A stretch of 64,000 bases of DNA from Oleiphilus messinensis (GCF_002162375.1 NZ_CP021425.1:2229501-2293500); one strand, 5' to 3'. Shown: positions 27,030 through 36,770, counted from the first letter of the stretch. Translations and numbers: made by a program. Notes: generated from the letters alone by a model not told the origin.

Positions 27030-27561
27030 GTGTCGGCTGGGATGGTTGACGGTGTTTATTGTTGTGATGTCTGGTTGTCAGCCAATCGTACTGAGAAGTA
27101 CTTTGAATGATCCCGATGAGGAATGCAAGATCGAGTATCCTGATCAGGTAAATCAGGTTCCTGCGGTGGGTCGGGTATCGCCTTATTCTGCCACCAGTTG
27201 GTTGCAGCAGCGGGAGATGATTTGTGGTTCCGGGAAACAGAAACTGCTGCCAGCTACAGCGAATAAACGCTTGAGTGAGCGGCAAAAAATGGTGGATAAA
27301 CGATTGTCCGAGCTGTTACTTGCGTCTTGTTCTATGGAGACTGACCCGGCGAAAATGGGCATCGCGTTAACCAAAGTGCGCGCGATTTCAGGTTGGTCGA
27401 CGGATTTTATCGCATTGTTTGCATTTTTGGAGCAACAGCAGCAGTTGACGCAAAATCTGCTGGAGCGGCAGGATACGATTCGTCAGGAAATGCAAAGCAA
27501 GATCGATGCGTTAACCGATATCGAAGCCGATATCAGTCAACGCCAGAAAAATGGGCAATAA
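27013..27561 (+). CDS. qseG: QseG-like lipoprotein
   Basis: The 182-residue product has a lipoprotein signal (LGWLTVFIVVMSGCQP, Cys about residue 22) and a helical mature domain ending in a coiled-coil-like Gln/Glu-rich segment (FLEQQQQLTQNLLERQDTIR). In E. coli QseG is an outer-membrane lipoprotein that contacts the QseE/GlrK sensor region and activates it. The position between the kinase and regulator genes and the 17-nt overlap with glrK support this assignment, though overall sequence similarity cannot be measured here. Confidence 0.75.
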   Translation: MSQISKCRLGWLTVFIVVMSGCQPIVLRSTLNDPDEECKIEYPDQVNQVPAVGRVSPYSATSWLQQREMICGSGKQKLLPATANKRLSERQKMVDKRLSELLLASCSMETDPAKMGIALTKVRAISGWSTDFIALFAFLEQQQQLTQNLLERQDTIRQEMQSKIDALTDIEADISQRQKNGQ

Positions 27562-27597
27562 GGTTAATTTAATCTCGGGAACAAAGGAAAGCACATT

Positions 27598-28950
27598 ATG
27601 AGTCAAGCGAAACTTCCGGACCGCGATATCATTATTGTTGATGATGATCCAGGTCTTCTGGAGCTACTGAGTATGCGCCTGCAAGCATCAGGTTACGCTG
27701 TGCGCACGGCTGCCAGTGGTCAGGAAGCCATTACGCTGATTGCATCCCGTATTCCGGCGCTGGTCATCAGTGATTTGAAAATGGATGGCATGGACGGCAT
27801 GGAGTTGCTTAGTGAGGTGCAAAAACGCTGGCCATCTCTGCCCGTGATTATATTAACCGCGCACGGCTCCATTCCGGATGCGGTGGCGGCCACGCAGAAA
27901 GGCGCTTTTGCGTTTTTAACCAAGCCCGTGGACAAGGATGCGCTGTTATCCACATTGCGAAAAGTCAGTGATGGCGGAAGTATAATCAAGCCGGATGAAT
28001 CCTGGTCCCATCGTATTGTCACGCGCAGCCCGAAAATGTACCAACTGCTGGAGCAGGCCCGCCTCGTTGCGCAAAGCGATGTAAATGTGCTGATTAACGG
28101 TGAGAGTGGGACGGGTAAAGAATTGCTGGCAGAGGCAATCCATTGTGTCAGTGTCCGGAATAATAAGCCTTTTATTCCTGTTAACTGTGGTGCCATACCG
28201 GCGGATCTGATGGAGTCTGAATTGTTTGGCCACAAGAAGGGGGCCTTCACCGGCGCGGCGAGAGATCATACCGGTTTGTTTGCGGCGGCAGATGGCGGCA
28301 CACTGTTTCTGGACGAAATTGGAGATATGCCTTCGCACTTGCAGGTAAAACTGTTGCGGGTGTTGCAGGAACGGAAAATCCGTCCCATTGGTTCCACTGA
28401 GCAGGTTCCGATTGATGTGCGTATCGTGTCCGCGACGCACCGGGATTTGATCGCAGCGGCGCAACAAGGGGCGTTTCGTGAAGATTTATTCTACCGTTTA
28501 AATGTGGTCAACCTGGTGTTACCGCCACTGCGTGAGCGCAAGGAAGATATTCCACTGCTGGTAAACCACTTCCTGAGTTCCATCGCGGATCGTACCGATC
28601 GGCCACGGAAGCATTTCGCGGACGATGCAATGGATATGCTACTGAGCTATGACTGGCCCGGTAACGTCAGGCAGCTCAACAACCTGATTGAACAAGCGGT
28701 TGCACTTTCTGCGTCTACGTTGATTTCAAAAGAAGTGATTGAGCACTCAGTTCCCGGAAGTGGTGATGTTGTGGAGCCTCTGACGGAAGCAAAAAAAGCA
28801 TTTGAACGTGAATATTGTGAGCGTTTGCTGCGGATCACCGGCGGAAATATCCCGGAAGCCGCGCGCCTTGCCGGGAGAAATCGGTCTGACTTTTATAAAA
28901 TCGTGAAAAAGCACGGAATTGCGATTGAGGATGATTCTATTCAGGGATGA
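27598..28950 (+). CDS. glrR: Sigma54-dependent response regulator GlrR (QseF-type)
   Basis: The 450-residue NtrC-family protein has a receiver with IVDDDPG and the phospho-acceptor Asp59 (VISDLKMDGMDG), an AAA+ domain with GESGTGKE, the sigma54 contact loop KGAFTGA, FLDEIGDMP and SYDWPGNVRQL, and a C-terminal Fis-type helix-turn-helix (NIPEAARLAGRNRSDFYKIV). It is activated by GlrK and drives sigma54 promoters. The ATG follows AAAGGAAAGC. A 15-bp tandem repeat begins right at its stop codon. Confidence 0.9.
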   Translation: MSQAKLPDRDIIIVDDDPGLLELLSMRLQASGYAVRTAASGQEAITLIASRIPALVISDLKMDGMDGMELLSEVQKRWPSLPVIILTAHGSIPDAVAATQKGAFAFLTKPVDKDALLSTLRKVSDGGSIIKPDESWSHRIVTRSPKMYQLLEQARLVAQSDVNVLINGESGTGKELLAEAIHCVSVRNNKPFIPVNCGAIPADLMESELFGHKKGAFTGAARDHTGLFAAADGGTLFLDEIGDMPSHLQVKLLRVLQERKIRPIGSTEQVPIDVRIVSATHRDLIAAAQQGAFREDLFYRLNVVNLVLPPLRERKEDIPLLVNHFLSSIADRTDRPRKHFADDAMDMLLSYDWPGNVRQLNNLIEQAVALSASTLISKEVIEHSVPGSGDVVEPLTEAKKAFEREYCERLLRITGGNIPEAARLAGRNRSDFYKIVKKHGIAIEDDSIQG

Positions 28951-29005
28951 AGGTGTCAGGGATAAAGGTGTCAGGAATAAAGGTGTCAGGAATAAAGGTG
29001 TCAAG
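28950..29005. repeat. 15-bp tandem repeat, nearly four copies
   Basis: The unit AAGGTGTCAGGAATA occurs at 28950, 28965 and 28980, with a partial fourth at 28995. The first copy differs at one base and overlaps the last base of the glrR stop codon. Copy number may vary between strains. Confidence 0.9.
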
Positions 29006-29030
29006 GGTCGATGACGTATCTTCGACCCCC
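29005..29030. terminator. Hairpin between glrR and the convergent esterase gene
   Basis: GGGTCGA and TCGACCC form a perfect 7-bp stem around a 10-nt loop directly after the tandem repeats. It lacks a long T run, so it may be a weak bidirectional terminator. Confidence 0.45.
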
Positions 29031-29060
29031 GACAGGATATAGCTGACAGCGTGTTACTTG

Positions 29061-29960
29061 CTAGTTTTTCCAGTATCGGGTAATGAAACTGGCTGCGTGC
29101 TCGGCAGCGACGTTTGCTTCGGGCATCCAGCGCACAAAAAGTGGCCATACATGCCACATTTTTCGCCATACCTCCAGCACGACTTCGCCACCATTCTTCT
29201 TGATCGCTTCAGAGAGTGCTTGGGCATCATCCAGAAGAATTTCATTATCAGAAACCTGAATCATGATCGGTGGCAGGTCTTTCAGTTCTGCAAACAGGGG
29301 GGAGCAAAGTGGGTCAGCCAGTTTATCCTGAGCATATTGACTGGCCATCAGGCTCATCCACTCGCGATTGAGCATAATGTCATGTTTTTCATTTTTAACC
29401 AGACTCTCGCCTTGCATGGTTAAATCGACCCAGGGCGAAATACACACCGCTGCACTGGGTAATCTGCGATTGTTCTGCTGTAATTTCAGCAGCGTCGACA
29501 TCACCAGGCCACCTCCGGCAGAGTCTCCGACCAGTGCGATATTTTCTTCCTTGAAACCTCGCCCGACAAGCCAATTGTAGGCTGCGGTAGTATCATTTAC
29601 GGCGGCAGGGAAGGGGTGTTCCGGTGCCAGCCGGTAGTCTGGCACCAACACAACGGCTTCGCACAGGGCTGATAGACGCTCGGTCAGCAGACGATGGGTT
29701 TTAGGCGAACCTGTATTAAAGCCGCCGCCATGAAGGAACAGTATCGCATGGCTGCTTCTTGCATTACGATGGGTAACCCATTCTGCCGGGCAATTGGGTG
29801 CCAGTACTTCTCGAATTTTAGTCGTCGGCGAGACAACGGAAATCAGACTGAGTTGTTCCAGCTCTTTGCGTTGTTGTTCCACGGGAACTTCAGCTCGCAG
29901 TGTTCGACCGATACGGTGTTTTACAAGCTGTTTTATGAATCGGGATCGGATACTTGCCAT
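29061..29960 (-). CDS. Alpha/beta hydrolase, hormone-sensitive-lipase family esterase
   Basis: The 299-residue protein has the oxyanion motif LFLHGGGFNTGSP (about residues 73-85), the nucleophile GDSAGGGLVMS, the acid region QVSDNEILLDDAQ and a C-terminal His in WRKMWHVWPLF. These mark a cytosolic carboxylesterase of family IV acting on short to medium acyl esters. The sequence is related to the second HSL esterase at 49501. It is convergent with glrR and has no operon partner. Confidence 0.87.
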   Translation of the reverse strand: MASIRSRFIKQLVKHRIGRTLRAEVPVEQQRKELEQLSLISVVSPTTKIREVLAPNCPAEWVTHRNARSSHAILFLHGGGFNTGSPKTHRLLTERLSALCEAVVLVPDYRLAPEHPFPAAVNDTTAAYNWLVGRGFKEENIALVGDSAGGGLVMSTLLKLQQNNRRLPSAAVCISPWVDLTMQGESLVKNEKHDIMLNREWMSLMASQYAQDKLADPLCSPLFAELKDLPPIMIQVSDNEILLDDAQALSEAIKKNGGEVVLEVWRKMWHVWPLFVRWMPEANVAAEHAASFITRYWKN

Positions 29961-30088
29961 TATATTTTTTGAGATATGCCTTCAGGAGGTGAATCAAGTG
30001 GGGCAATTGTATGCAATCAATGAGAGTAATGGCCAGCTTTTTTGTAAAAGAGTACGAAATTGGGTTGCTTGCAGCCTGCAAAAATGAC

Positions 30089-30427
30089 TCATTTTGGTTC
30101 GGTCGAGATCAATCTCTCCCTTAACCAGGCGGGTAGCCTGTGCTGAAATCGTTTAATCTTTTTATCGATTTTGGGGTTTCGAAGGCGCACGCGCTGAATA
30201 TAGCGGCGAAATGCTGGACTGCTTCCGGCAAGCAGGGCCGCGCCGACTACAATCATCACCAAGCCAAGTGGTATGGGGAGCGGGAGCACAATCAATCCCG
30301 CAATAATTAACAGCCAGGCAAGGATAATGGTACTAACGTGTTTTACCATGGGCGGTATCCAAAGGTTGGCCAAGGAGGGCATAGAACCGGAGAACCCGGC
30401 TATGATAGCCGGGCTATGTGACTTCAA
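30089..30427 (-). CDS. Small membrane protein resembling PGPGW-type proteins
   Basis: The central part has two adjacent hydrophobic stretches separated by Pro/Gly (TIILAWLLIIAGLIVLPLPI, then PLGLVMIVVGAALL), followed by a basic tail (RRYIQRVRLRNPKIDKKIKR). This is the layout of PGPGW/PspC-like small membrane proteins, but the exact motif reads PLPIPLG, so the assignment is tentative. The true start may be the ATG at 30349, where the hydrophobic protein proper begins. No ribosome binding site separates the options. Confidence 0.5.
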   Translation of the reverse strand: MKSHSPAIIAGFSGSMPSLANLWIPPMVKHVSTIILAWLLIIAGLIVLPLPIPLGLVMIVVGAALLAGSSPAFRRYIQRVRLRNPKIDKKIKRFQHRLPAWLRERLISTEPK

Positions 30428-30454
30428 AATGACAGGGTCGAGATGACCGGATTT

Positions 30455-33400
30455 CTATTCCTTTTCTGCTGTAAGCACTCTAACATTCCTGAATGCGCTT
30501 TGGGCCGTGGGTATGGCGATGTCATGATCGTTGATGAAGTTTATGCCGGTGAAATCGCCAGTAAAGTACTCACCGATCGGAATGATGAATTGTCGCCAGT
30601 CAGCGCCGTTGTATTCATGGAAATCCTGAATTCCCCAGCGTTGGGTTCCATACAGTTGAAAATTGTACTGGGAGCTGATTTCCTGTTGCTGTACGTCCAG
30701 CCCGATGCCGTGTATGTCCCCTTGCGCTCCAGCCCTGAATTCGAATACCAATACGGTCTCGGGTTCGACCCGAATCGCTGCCGTCAGTTGCTTCCAGGTA
30801 TTTCCGGATAGTTCCAGTGTTCTGCCATCATCAGAGATGTCTGCTGTCCCGTTACTGTCTTGATTCCCGTCGTAGCTGTGCAATTTTGTCGGCTCGATTG
30901 CCACTTCCAGGTTTGTGACAGGTGGTTCGGGTTTGACTTCAAACAAGCGAATATTCTTGAATTGGCTGTTTGCTTCAGGCGTATTGACATCATGGTCATT
31001 GATTAGGTTGATTCCTTTGAACTCGCCAGTGAAATATTTCCCGATCGGGATTTCGAAAGCAACCCAGTCACCCAGTGGTGGTGATCTGTGATAATTCTGG
31101 AGGCCCCAGCGTTGTGTGCCAAACAATTGAAAATTGTAACTTGAGTTGATTTCATCACGGGCGTAGTCGACACCAATACCGTGAATTTCGCCCTCGTGCA
31201 GGCTTCTGAATTGAAATTCCAGAACCGTATTTTCGGTAATCGTAAGGGGATACTCGATCTGTTTCCAAAGATTACCCTGAAGTGTTATGGCCAGCCCGTC
31301 ATCGGAGAGTGCTACGGTTCCGTTGTTATCCTGACTGCTGCTATAGCTGAACAATGTTGTGTCCGATATGGTTAAATATGACGTAGTGTTTCCATCGTTG
31401 TTACCGCCGGATGCATTGTCATCAGGTGTATCGTCATCAGGTGGATTGTCATCATTTGGGGGATTGCTGTCGTCAATCGCGATTGAGAACGAGCGCGCTT
31501 CCCGGGTTATATTGCCCTGCATATCGGCAACTTCAACGTACACAGTGCCTGGCATCCCGGCTGTTAGTGAAGTAGTTAAAGGTAAGCTGAGAACATTGCC
31601 ACCCAAATCACTGAACTCTGCGCTCAAGTCAGTCCCTGCAGCAAGGCCGTTCACCTCAAAATCGGCGGTTACGCGCAGGGATGCTCTGTTAATGCCACTG
31701 AAAGCGTCCGCAATACCAATTTTGATCGCCGAAGGCGGGACAGGGTTCACGCCAGCTCTGGGTGCGGCAATAGTGAGAGTTGGCCGAAGGTCATCCGAGA
31801 ACCAGCCGTATCCTTCGTGACTGGAATTGAGACTGAGGTCGATGGGACAGCCCAGATCAATCCAGCGCGCAAAGTTCATTTTTTCATCAATGCTCAATGG
31901 TTCAACGCCGTGACCGGGAATAGGCATAACGCTGCCAATAAAATCCAGATCCGAGTCGTTTACTCTGGTGCCCTCCGGTAATGTAGAGCGGTCACCCGGT
32001 ACTGATGCGCTCGGGTGATCTTCATTGCGCCAACCATCAAGCCGTTCGCCAAATAATTTCCACATTAAAAGACTTCGCCGACTTTGAAATTGTCGCACAT
32101 AGCGGCTGGCATTGGTTTGCCGCCATTTAGGTTTACTGCCCACGGTGACCAGTGGTGGAATGCCGTATTCAGCATCTTTATCGCTGCAAAGACGTTTGTA
32201 GTCTCCGGGCAGCCCGTCAGTCTCGCTGATGTCATCCAATACCAGTTGTGCCGGTATGGGGGTGTTTGAAGCACTATGACAGCTGGTACATTTTTCCTGA
32301 AGGACCGGACGGATATCCTGATAAAACTCGATATTCGCCACCGTTTCGGGCACTTTGATTACGTCAGGCTCACCGTTACCGGATTGAGTGATCAAGGGCG
32401 TTGACTGGGTTAAATCCCAAATCTCATAATCTGGTTTTGCGGCTGCAGTATCGGAAAATTTCACGGGTTCCTGGCTGTGAGCATGGCACCCGCCACAGTC
32501 ATTTCGTACTTCTCCGGGACGAACCTGATGCCAGGTCTGGGCCATATTCAAGACCATGCCATTCCGGTCAATCGTCTGGAACGTAAAGGGCGTGTCTGCG
32601 GGTATCTTGGCCAGAAAGCTTGTATCCGGGTTACCTTGCGGATCAAGTATGGGCTCGCCGTTTGAGCCAAACTTTCGTAGCGGGATTTCTCCGAGAATTC
32701 TCAGGCGCTCGTTTGCATGGTTTTTGAAGAAGATGCCGCCTTGTGGACTGGAATGCGGGCCATATCCCCGATCAGGATTGGGCTCCATCGACAGTATTCT
32801 TACCGCCCAAATATCACTGTTGGAATACTGACCGGCATCTGAACCTTGTGTATTCCAGTTTGAGCTTTGGTTATTCTGGCTGGTGTTGAATACATCCAGT
32901 CCACTGAAAGGTTTTTCAGCGTCGGCGGCACCTGGAGTGGTTTCTCTGTTATAGAAACTGCTTGTTCCGATCAGACCGTAGGGCGTACCCTCCGGGAGTT
33001 GTGCATGTTGGCTCCCGTCATTAGGCAGCCAGGGCAATTTGGCAGGCTCATCGATGCCGTAAATAGATTTATACGGGACAACTGCACGCGGCCAGACTTC
33101 ATTGTATTGACTATCGTTCTTGATCAATTCCAGCTGCGTTATATCATTCACGGGGTCTCCGTCATGAATGATATAGATTCCCGAATCTACGGCTGGCCAT
33201 GGCGTGGGACGTTTCAAGCGGTTAACCGGACCATCTGACCAGGCAACCAGTAAATCATTGCCCGGGGCTGCGCTTGGGTGCGTATATTTTCCATATCCAT
33301 CGGTTGCGGCATCGTCAGCAGAGGACGAAAGTGGTGTGACAGAATACATCCCTTTTGGGGTGAAGGGCATTTGAAAATAACCGTACGCATTTTCCGTGCG

Positions 33401-34381
33401 TATTTTGGGGTTTTCACTGGCGTTGGCACTATGAAAACGGGGGCCGGTCGCTGATGTTGCCTGAGGAATACGGTATAGTGCACCAAACCCGAAATTGTTC
33501 AGGTTGTAATAATCCTCGACGACCAGACTTTGATCTGAAAGTTGAGTCATGAAGTGGAAGGCTTTGGCAAAGCGAAATGCGCTGATCACCGGTTCCCATT
33601 TCCGTCCATCAGGCCAAATTGACCATATACCCCAAAGTCTGCGATCTCTTAGCCCCTGGCTCTCGTAGGTACTAAACAGCACCCGACCGTCTGCCAGAGG
33701 AGTGGGGTGCAATGCAGAACCGATGCTCATGGGGGCGATGGGGGTTACGTTTTTCCCGTCTTCATCCATTACGAACAGTTGCATGGTCGGAAAGGTATAA
33801 TTTTTAGTCGGACGAAAGCCATTGCGGTTGCTGGTAAACATGATTTTTCCACCGGCAAGGGGGGCTGGCCCGGTATTTAAAATGCCGTAACCCAATCGGT
33901 TTTTACTTCGGTCTGGATTCACCGGGTTGCTTTCATCCCAATCACCCGTGCCGGTGTTGGGTGTGAATTCCTGATGCGTCAGACGTTCAACTTTGCGGGT
34001 TGGAATGTGAATCCGATAGATGTCCGAACCCTGCTTCGGAAGGTCACCCCGTTGGGTGTTGAGATTTTCCCGGCGCAAGTCGTGAAACAGGCTGTAGTAC
34101 ACCCATTCACCATCAAATGAGACAAACGGATCCGTTACGGCACCGAATTCGGTATCAACCAGCACTTCTTCGCTGCCGTCGGGATGAAGTAGTATCAAGT
34201 CCGAATTGGGCTCGAGTCGGCCTGGGTGGAACACCTCGGGCCAGACAATGTGTGCGTCGTCTCCATTGCGGGGTTGTTTGACATACACGATGTCGTAATT
34301 GACTGCCGCGAAAATGGTGTTCGACAGCAGTAACAGCGCACAGGTGAGTGCGGATAGCAGGTGTTGTTGTATTCTGAACAT
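30455..34381 (-). CDS. Secreted di-haem protein with HzsA-like beta-propeller and duplicated C-terminal domain
   Basis: The 1308-residue protein has a signal peptide (SALTCALLLLSNTIFAA). The first 600 residues are propeller-like, with TolB/PD40-type motifs such as DPFVSFDGEWVYYSLF and GGKIMFTSNRNG. Two c-type haem sites follow: CGGCH (about 629-633) and CTSCH (about 697-701). The layout resembles the hydrazine synthase alpha-subunit-like family found in many non-anammox bacteria. Next come an immunoglobulin-like part, an Asp/Pro/Asn-rich linker (about 975-1005) and two homologous domains of about 145 residues (1012-1157 and 1165-1305) sharing GTQRWG, YNFQL, IPIG-YFTG and NDHD. The last two look like surface or ligand-binding modules. 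Substrate and redox role are unknown. Confidence 0.75.
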   Translation of the reverse strand: MFRIQQHLLSALTCALLLLSNTIFAAVNYDIVYVKQPRNGDDAHIVWPEVFHPGRLEPNSDLILLHPDGSEEVLVDTEFGAVTDPFVSFDGEWVYYSLFHDLRRENLNTQRGDLPKQGSDIYRIHIPTRKVERLTHQEFTPNTGTGDWDESNPVNPDRSKNRLGYGILNTGPAPLAGGKIMFTSNRNGFRPTKNYTFPTMQLFVMDEDGKNVTPIAPMSIGSALHPTPLADGRVLFSTYESQGLRDRRLWGIWSIWPDGRKWEPVISAFRFAKAFHFMTQLSDQSLVVEDYYNLNNFGFGALYRIPQATSATGPRFHSANASENPKIRTENAYGYFQMPFTPKGMYSVTPLSSSADDAATDGYGKYTHPSAAPGNDLLVAWSDGPVNRLKRPTPWPAVDSGIYIIHDGDPVNDITQLELIKNDSQYNEVWPRAVVPYKSIYGIDEPAKLPWLPNDGSQHAQLPEGTPYGLIGTSSFYNRETTPGAADAEKPFSGLDVFNTSQNNQSSNWNTQGSDAGQYSNSDIWAVRILSMEPNPDRGYGPHSSPQGGIFFKNHANERLRILGEIPLRKFGSNGEPILDPQGNPDTSFLAKIPADTPFTFQTIDRNGMVLNMAQTWHQVRPGEVRNDCGGCHAHSQEPVKFSDTAAAKPDYEIWDLTQSTPLITQSGNGEPDVIKVPETVANIEFYQDIRPVLQEKCTSCHSASNTPIPAQLVLDDISETDGLPGDYKRLCSDKDAEYGIPPLVTVGSKPKWRQTNASRYVRQFQSRRSLLMWKLFGERLDGWRNEDHPSASVPGDRSTLPEGTRVNDSDLDFIGSVMPIPGHGVEPLSIDEKMNFARWIDLGCPIDLSLNSSHEGYGWFSDDLRPTLTIAAPRAGVNPVPPSAIKIGIADAFSGINRASLRVTADFEVNGLAAGTDLSAEFSDLGGNVLSLPLTTSLTAGMPGTVYVEVADMQGNITREARSFSIAIDDSNPPNDDNPPDDDTPDDNASGGNNDGNTTSYLTISDTTLFSYSSSQDNNGTVALSDDGLAITLQGNLWKQIEYPLTITENTVLEFQFRSLHEGEIHGIGVDYARDEINSSYNFQLFGTQRWGLQNYHRSPPLGDWVAFEIPIGKYFTGEFKGINLINDHDVNTPEANSQFKNIRLFEVKPEPPVTNLEVAIEPTKLHSYDGNQDSNGTADISDDGRTLELSGNTWKQLTAAIRVEPETVLVFEFRAGAQGDIHGIGLDVQQQEISSQYNFQLYGTQRWGIQDFHEYNGADWRQFIIPIGEYFTGDFTGINFINDHDIAIPTAQSAFRNVRVLTAEKE

Positions 34382-34603
34382 AACTAATCCCTTTAGTTAG
34401 CTTCCCTGATGTATTACGGTAGCAAAGCATACCGGAATGTTATTTTTGGGCAACCATCAGTTCCGCGCTTAGACGGTTTTCAGTCTAGTTCCTGGATCAT
34501 GGGGATCAGTGTGGCAGTGTGCACACGAATACATTACTTTACAGAAAAGAGTTCAGTTAATTTGGCGTAAGTCTCAAATCTGATCACTAAGGAGATTATC
34601 GGG

Positions 34604-35416
34604 ATGGCAAAGGAAGAAAATCGCAAAGCGGTTAGTAACGAAAATCACAAAGAAAATAAAAAAACGAATGAAGATAAAAAGTGGTCGATTCGAAATCTTA
34701 TCACCGATTTACGGGATGATGCCCTGGATACGGTTGCCGGCACCGCAATCAGTCTTATCTTGAAGTTGGCTCGCAATGTTTTGTTTGATAATAAATCGTT
34801 AGCAAAAATGCCGGATCGGCAACTGGAACTGTTATCTCAAACAGGGCACTATGTGCGCGATTTGCGGGAGGTTGCAGGTTTGACAGTTGATGATCTGGCC
34901 GATGCCATCGACCTGTCTGACAAGTCCATACTCGAAGCAGTGGAGGCAGGTACCGCGACCCTGTCTTTTGAATTGATCCTGCGCTTGTCTGCTGTTTTGG
35001 CCCGTTATGATCCAGTACCTTTCATTTTACAATTTATTCGGACCTACAGTCCGGAAACCTGGGAGATGCTCGACGACTGGGGCATTGCTCGAATACCCAT
35101 GCAATTCGAGCGAGAACGCCGGTTTGTCAGTATATTACGACGTCATCATATTGCCCGTGAGCTAACGGACGATGAATTTATGGATTTGCTAAAATTGACC
35201 GATGATGCGTTTAGAGTGGGATTGAACTGGTATCATCGCAAACATCCGGAGTGGAGTTCTGATCGAGATGATCCTGCGCCTCTGGATGTCGATCTGGCAC
35301 CGGCGACCTTAACCTCAGGTGAGAAAGAAAATAATTCAAGTGACGCTGAACAAGGCGTAAAGCCGAAGTTGAAAGGGAAGACATCAAGCAAAAGTGAAGC
35401 CTCAACTAAAGGATGA
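34604..35416 (+). CDS. Helix-turn-helix (XRE-like) domain protein
   Basis: The 270-residue protein has a highly charged N-terminus (Lys/Asn/Glu-rich to about residue 28), a helical region, and an XRE-type HTH at about residues 85-142 (LREVAGLTVDDLADAIDLSD, ending ELILRLSAVLARYDP). After this comes a helical domain with RRFVSILRRHH and a disordered Ser/Lys tail. Phage-repressor-like regulators are one possibility; the target is unknown. A 10-bp perfect palindrome GTGTGCACAC lies at 34517-34526 upstream and could be an operator. The gene is divergent from the di-haem protein gene. Confidence 0.6.
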   Translation: MAKEENRKAVSNENHKENKKTNEDKKWSIRNLITDLRDDALDTVAGTAISLILKLARNVLFDNKSLAKMPDRQLELLSQTGHYVRDLREVAGLTVDDLADAIDLSDKSILEAVEAGTATLSFELILRLSAVLARYDPVPFILQFIRTYSPETWEMLDDWGIARIPMQFERERRFVSILRRHHIARELTDDEFMDLLKLTDDAFRVGLNWYHRKHPEWSSDRDDPAPLDVDLAPATLTSGEKENNSSDAEQGVKPKLKGKTSSKSEASTKG

Positions 35417-35501
35417 AACACTGAACCATGTTCAATAGAATCAAATCTGAATCAGGTGGCATCGCTTTTTTCAGGTTCCAGTTACTCGGAGGGGGGGATC
35501 T

Positions 35502-35996
35502 TTGAGTGTATCCTTGAGTTATGAAATGCTTGACGCGATAGCCGACACCTATATTCCCTTATTAGCACTGATTTCAATATTTTTGTTGGTTCGTCTGGGG
35601 ATGCATCGTGACTGGAGGATGTTGGCCCGTCAGCTCGGCGGGCTGATTTTCAGTTTGTTGTGTGCCTACGGCTTGATGCTAGTGGACTTCTTACTAACAA
35701 TTTGGGCTCACGTCGGGATGGACTACAGCACCCACACCGCTGTTGCGTTAGTATTCGTGATCCATTTAACGATGTGGTGGAAACGTATGTGGAGGCTATG
35801 GTGGCTGTCCTTCTTGGGCTACCTGGCACTGATGTTTTATCAGCAGTATCACACGGTAGCGGACATGTTCTCTACGGGGGTAGTGATCTGCATGTTATTT
35901 GTACCGTTGCTGCGCTATGCCGTTAAGACCAGGCTTGACGCAGATACCAAAGCCAAAGGCCGACGTGCTGACTTGGTCTATCGAGCGGGCCCGTGA
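35502..35996 (+). CDS. PAP2-like small membrane protein
   Basis: A TTG start follows a strong purine run (GGAGGGGGGG). The 164-residue product has five probable membrane segments. The motifs DYSTHTA and YHTVADM recall the P-S-G-H and S-R-x-x-x-x-x-H-x-x-x-D motifs of PAP2 phosphatases, but the first has no Gly and the second lacks Ser-Arg, so activity is doubtful. It is followed after 3 nt by an AraC-type regulator gene, likely co-transcribed. Confidence 0.55.
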   Translation: MSVSLSYEMLDAIADTYIPLLALISIFLLVRLGMHRDWRMLARQLGGLIFSLLCAYGLMLVDFLLTIWAHVGMDYSTHTAVALVFVIHLTMWWKRMWRLWWLSFLGYLALMFYQQYHTVADMFSTGVVICMLFVPLLRYAVKTRLDADTKAKGRRADLVYRAGP

Positions 35997-35999
35997 CTG

Positions 36000-36770
36000 A
36001 TGGATGCCTATGTCCTGTGCCAGCCAGGGGGGATATTTATATATCAAGCACAGATACTGCAGGCTATACAGCATGCTCATAGTGCTTTGCAGTTGGTCAT
36101 TCCCGCCGGTGAATTAAGCTTGCAGATCTCGGATGACACGTTTACCACGCCCTGTTTGATCGCATCGGATGTCGAGCATTGCCTGACCATGGCAGGTGGT
36201 TGGGTGATACTGATAGAACCTCAATCGAGTTTAGGAAATGCTTTGGCTGGTCTATTGCAAGGTAGCAAGGTTGTTCGAATGACGTGGGGCAGTGTTGCCA
36301 ATGTAAAGCCGCCTGAGCCTGAGCGTGTTGCAGAATACGGGGTGCTGGCCTGGTCCTCATTTTTTGAAGGGCTTGGAATTGCAAATACCGCTTTTTCGCA
36401 TTTGCTGAATATGGACGGAAAGTCCCTTGACCCACGAATTGCAAAGATTATCTCGTTTATGAATCGTTGCTTTTCGGAAGATTGCGTCAAGCCCCAGCAT
36501 TGGCGAGCGGCAATGGTGGCCGGACAAGTCAATCTTTCTGAGGGGCGCTTTTTGCATCTGTTCCGGCAACAAATGGGAATTGCCTGGCGGCCCTATCTTC
36601 TTTGGCGCAGATTATTGTGCGCAGTGGTTCTGTTACAAAAAATTGGCAACGCAACAGAAGCCGCCCACGCTACCGGTTTTTCCGACAGTGCTCATCTGAG
36701 TCGCACCTTCAAAAGCAAATTTGGTTTGACGATTCGGCAGGCTGCTCTGCTGTTTAAAGTGTCATCCTAG
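36000..36770 (+). CDS. AraC-family transcriptional regulator
   Basis: The 256-residue protein has an N-terminal effector domain without clear identity and a C-terminal AraC DNA-binding domain with two HTH motifs (VNLSEGRFLHLFRQQMGIAW, then ATEAAHATGFSDSAHLSRTF and KSKFGLTIRQ). The ATG lies 3 nt after the stop of the PAP2-like gene. The N-terminal part lacks the classic cupin pattern. The regulated genes are unknown; the preceding membrane-protein gene is the nearest candidate. Confidence 0.82.
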   Translation: MDAYVLCQPGGIFIYQAQILQAIQHAHSALQLVIPAGELSLQISDDTFTTPCLIASDVEHCLTMAGGWVILIEPQSSLGNALAGLLQGSKVVRMTWGSVANVKPPEPERVAEYGVLAWSSFFEGLGIANTAFSHLLNMDGKSLDPRIAKIISFMNRCFSEDCVKPQHWRAAMVAGQVNLSEGRFLHLFRQQMGIAWRPYLLWRRLLCAVVLLQKIGNATEAAHATGFSDSAHLSRTFKSKFGLTIRQAALLFKVSS

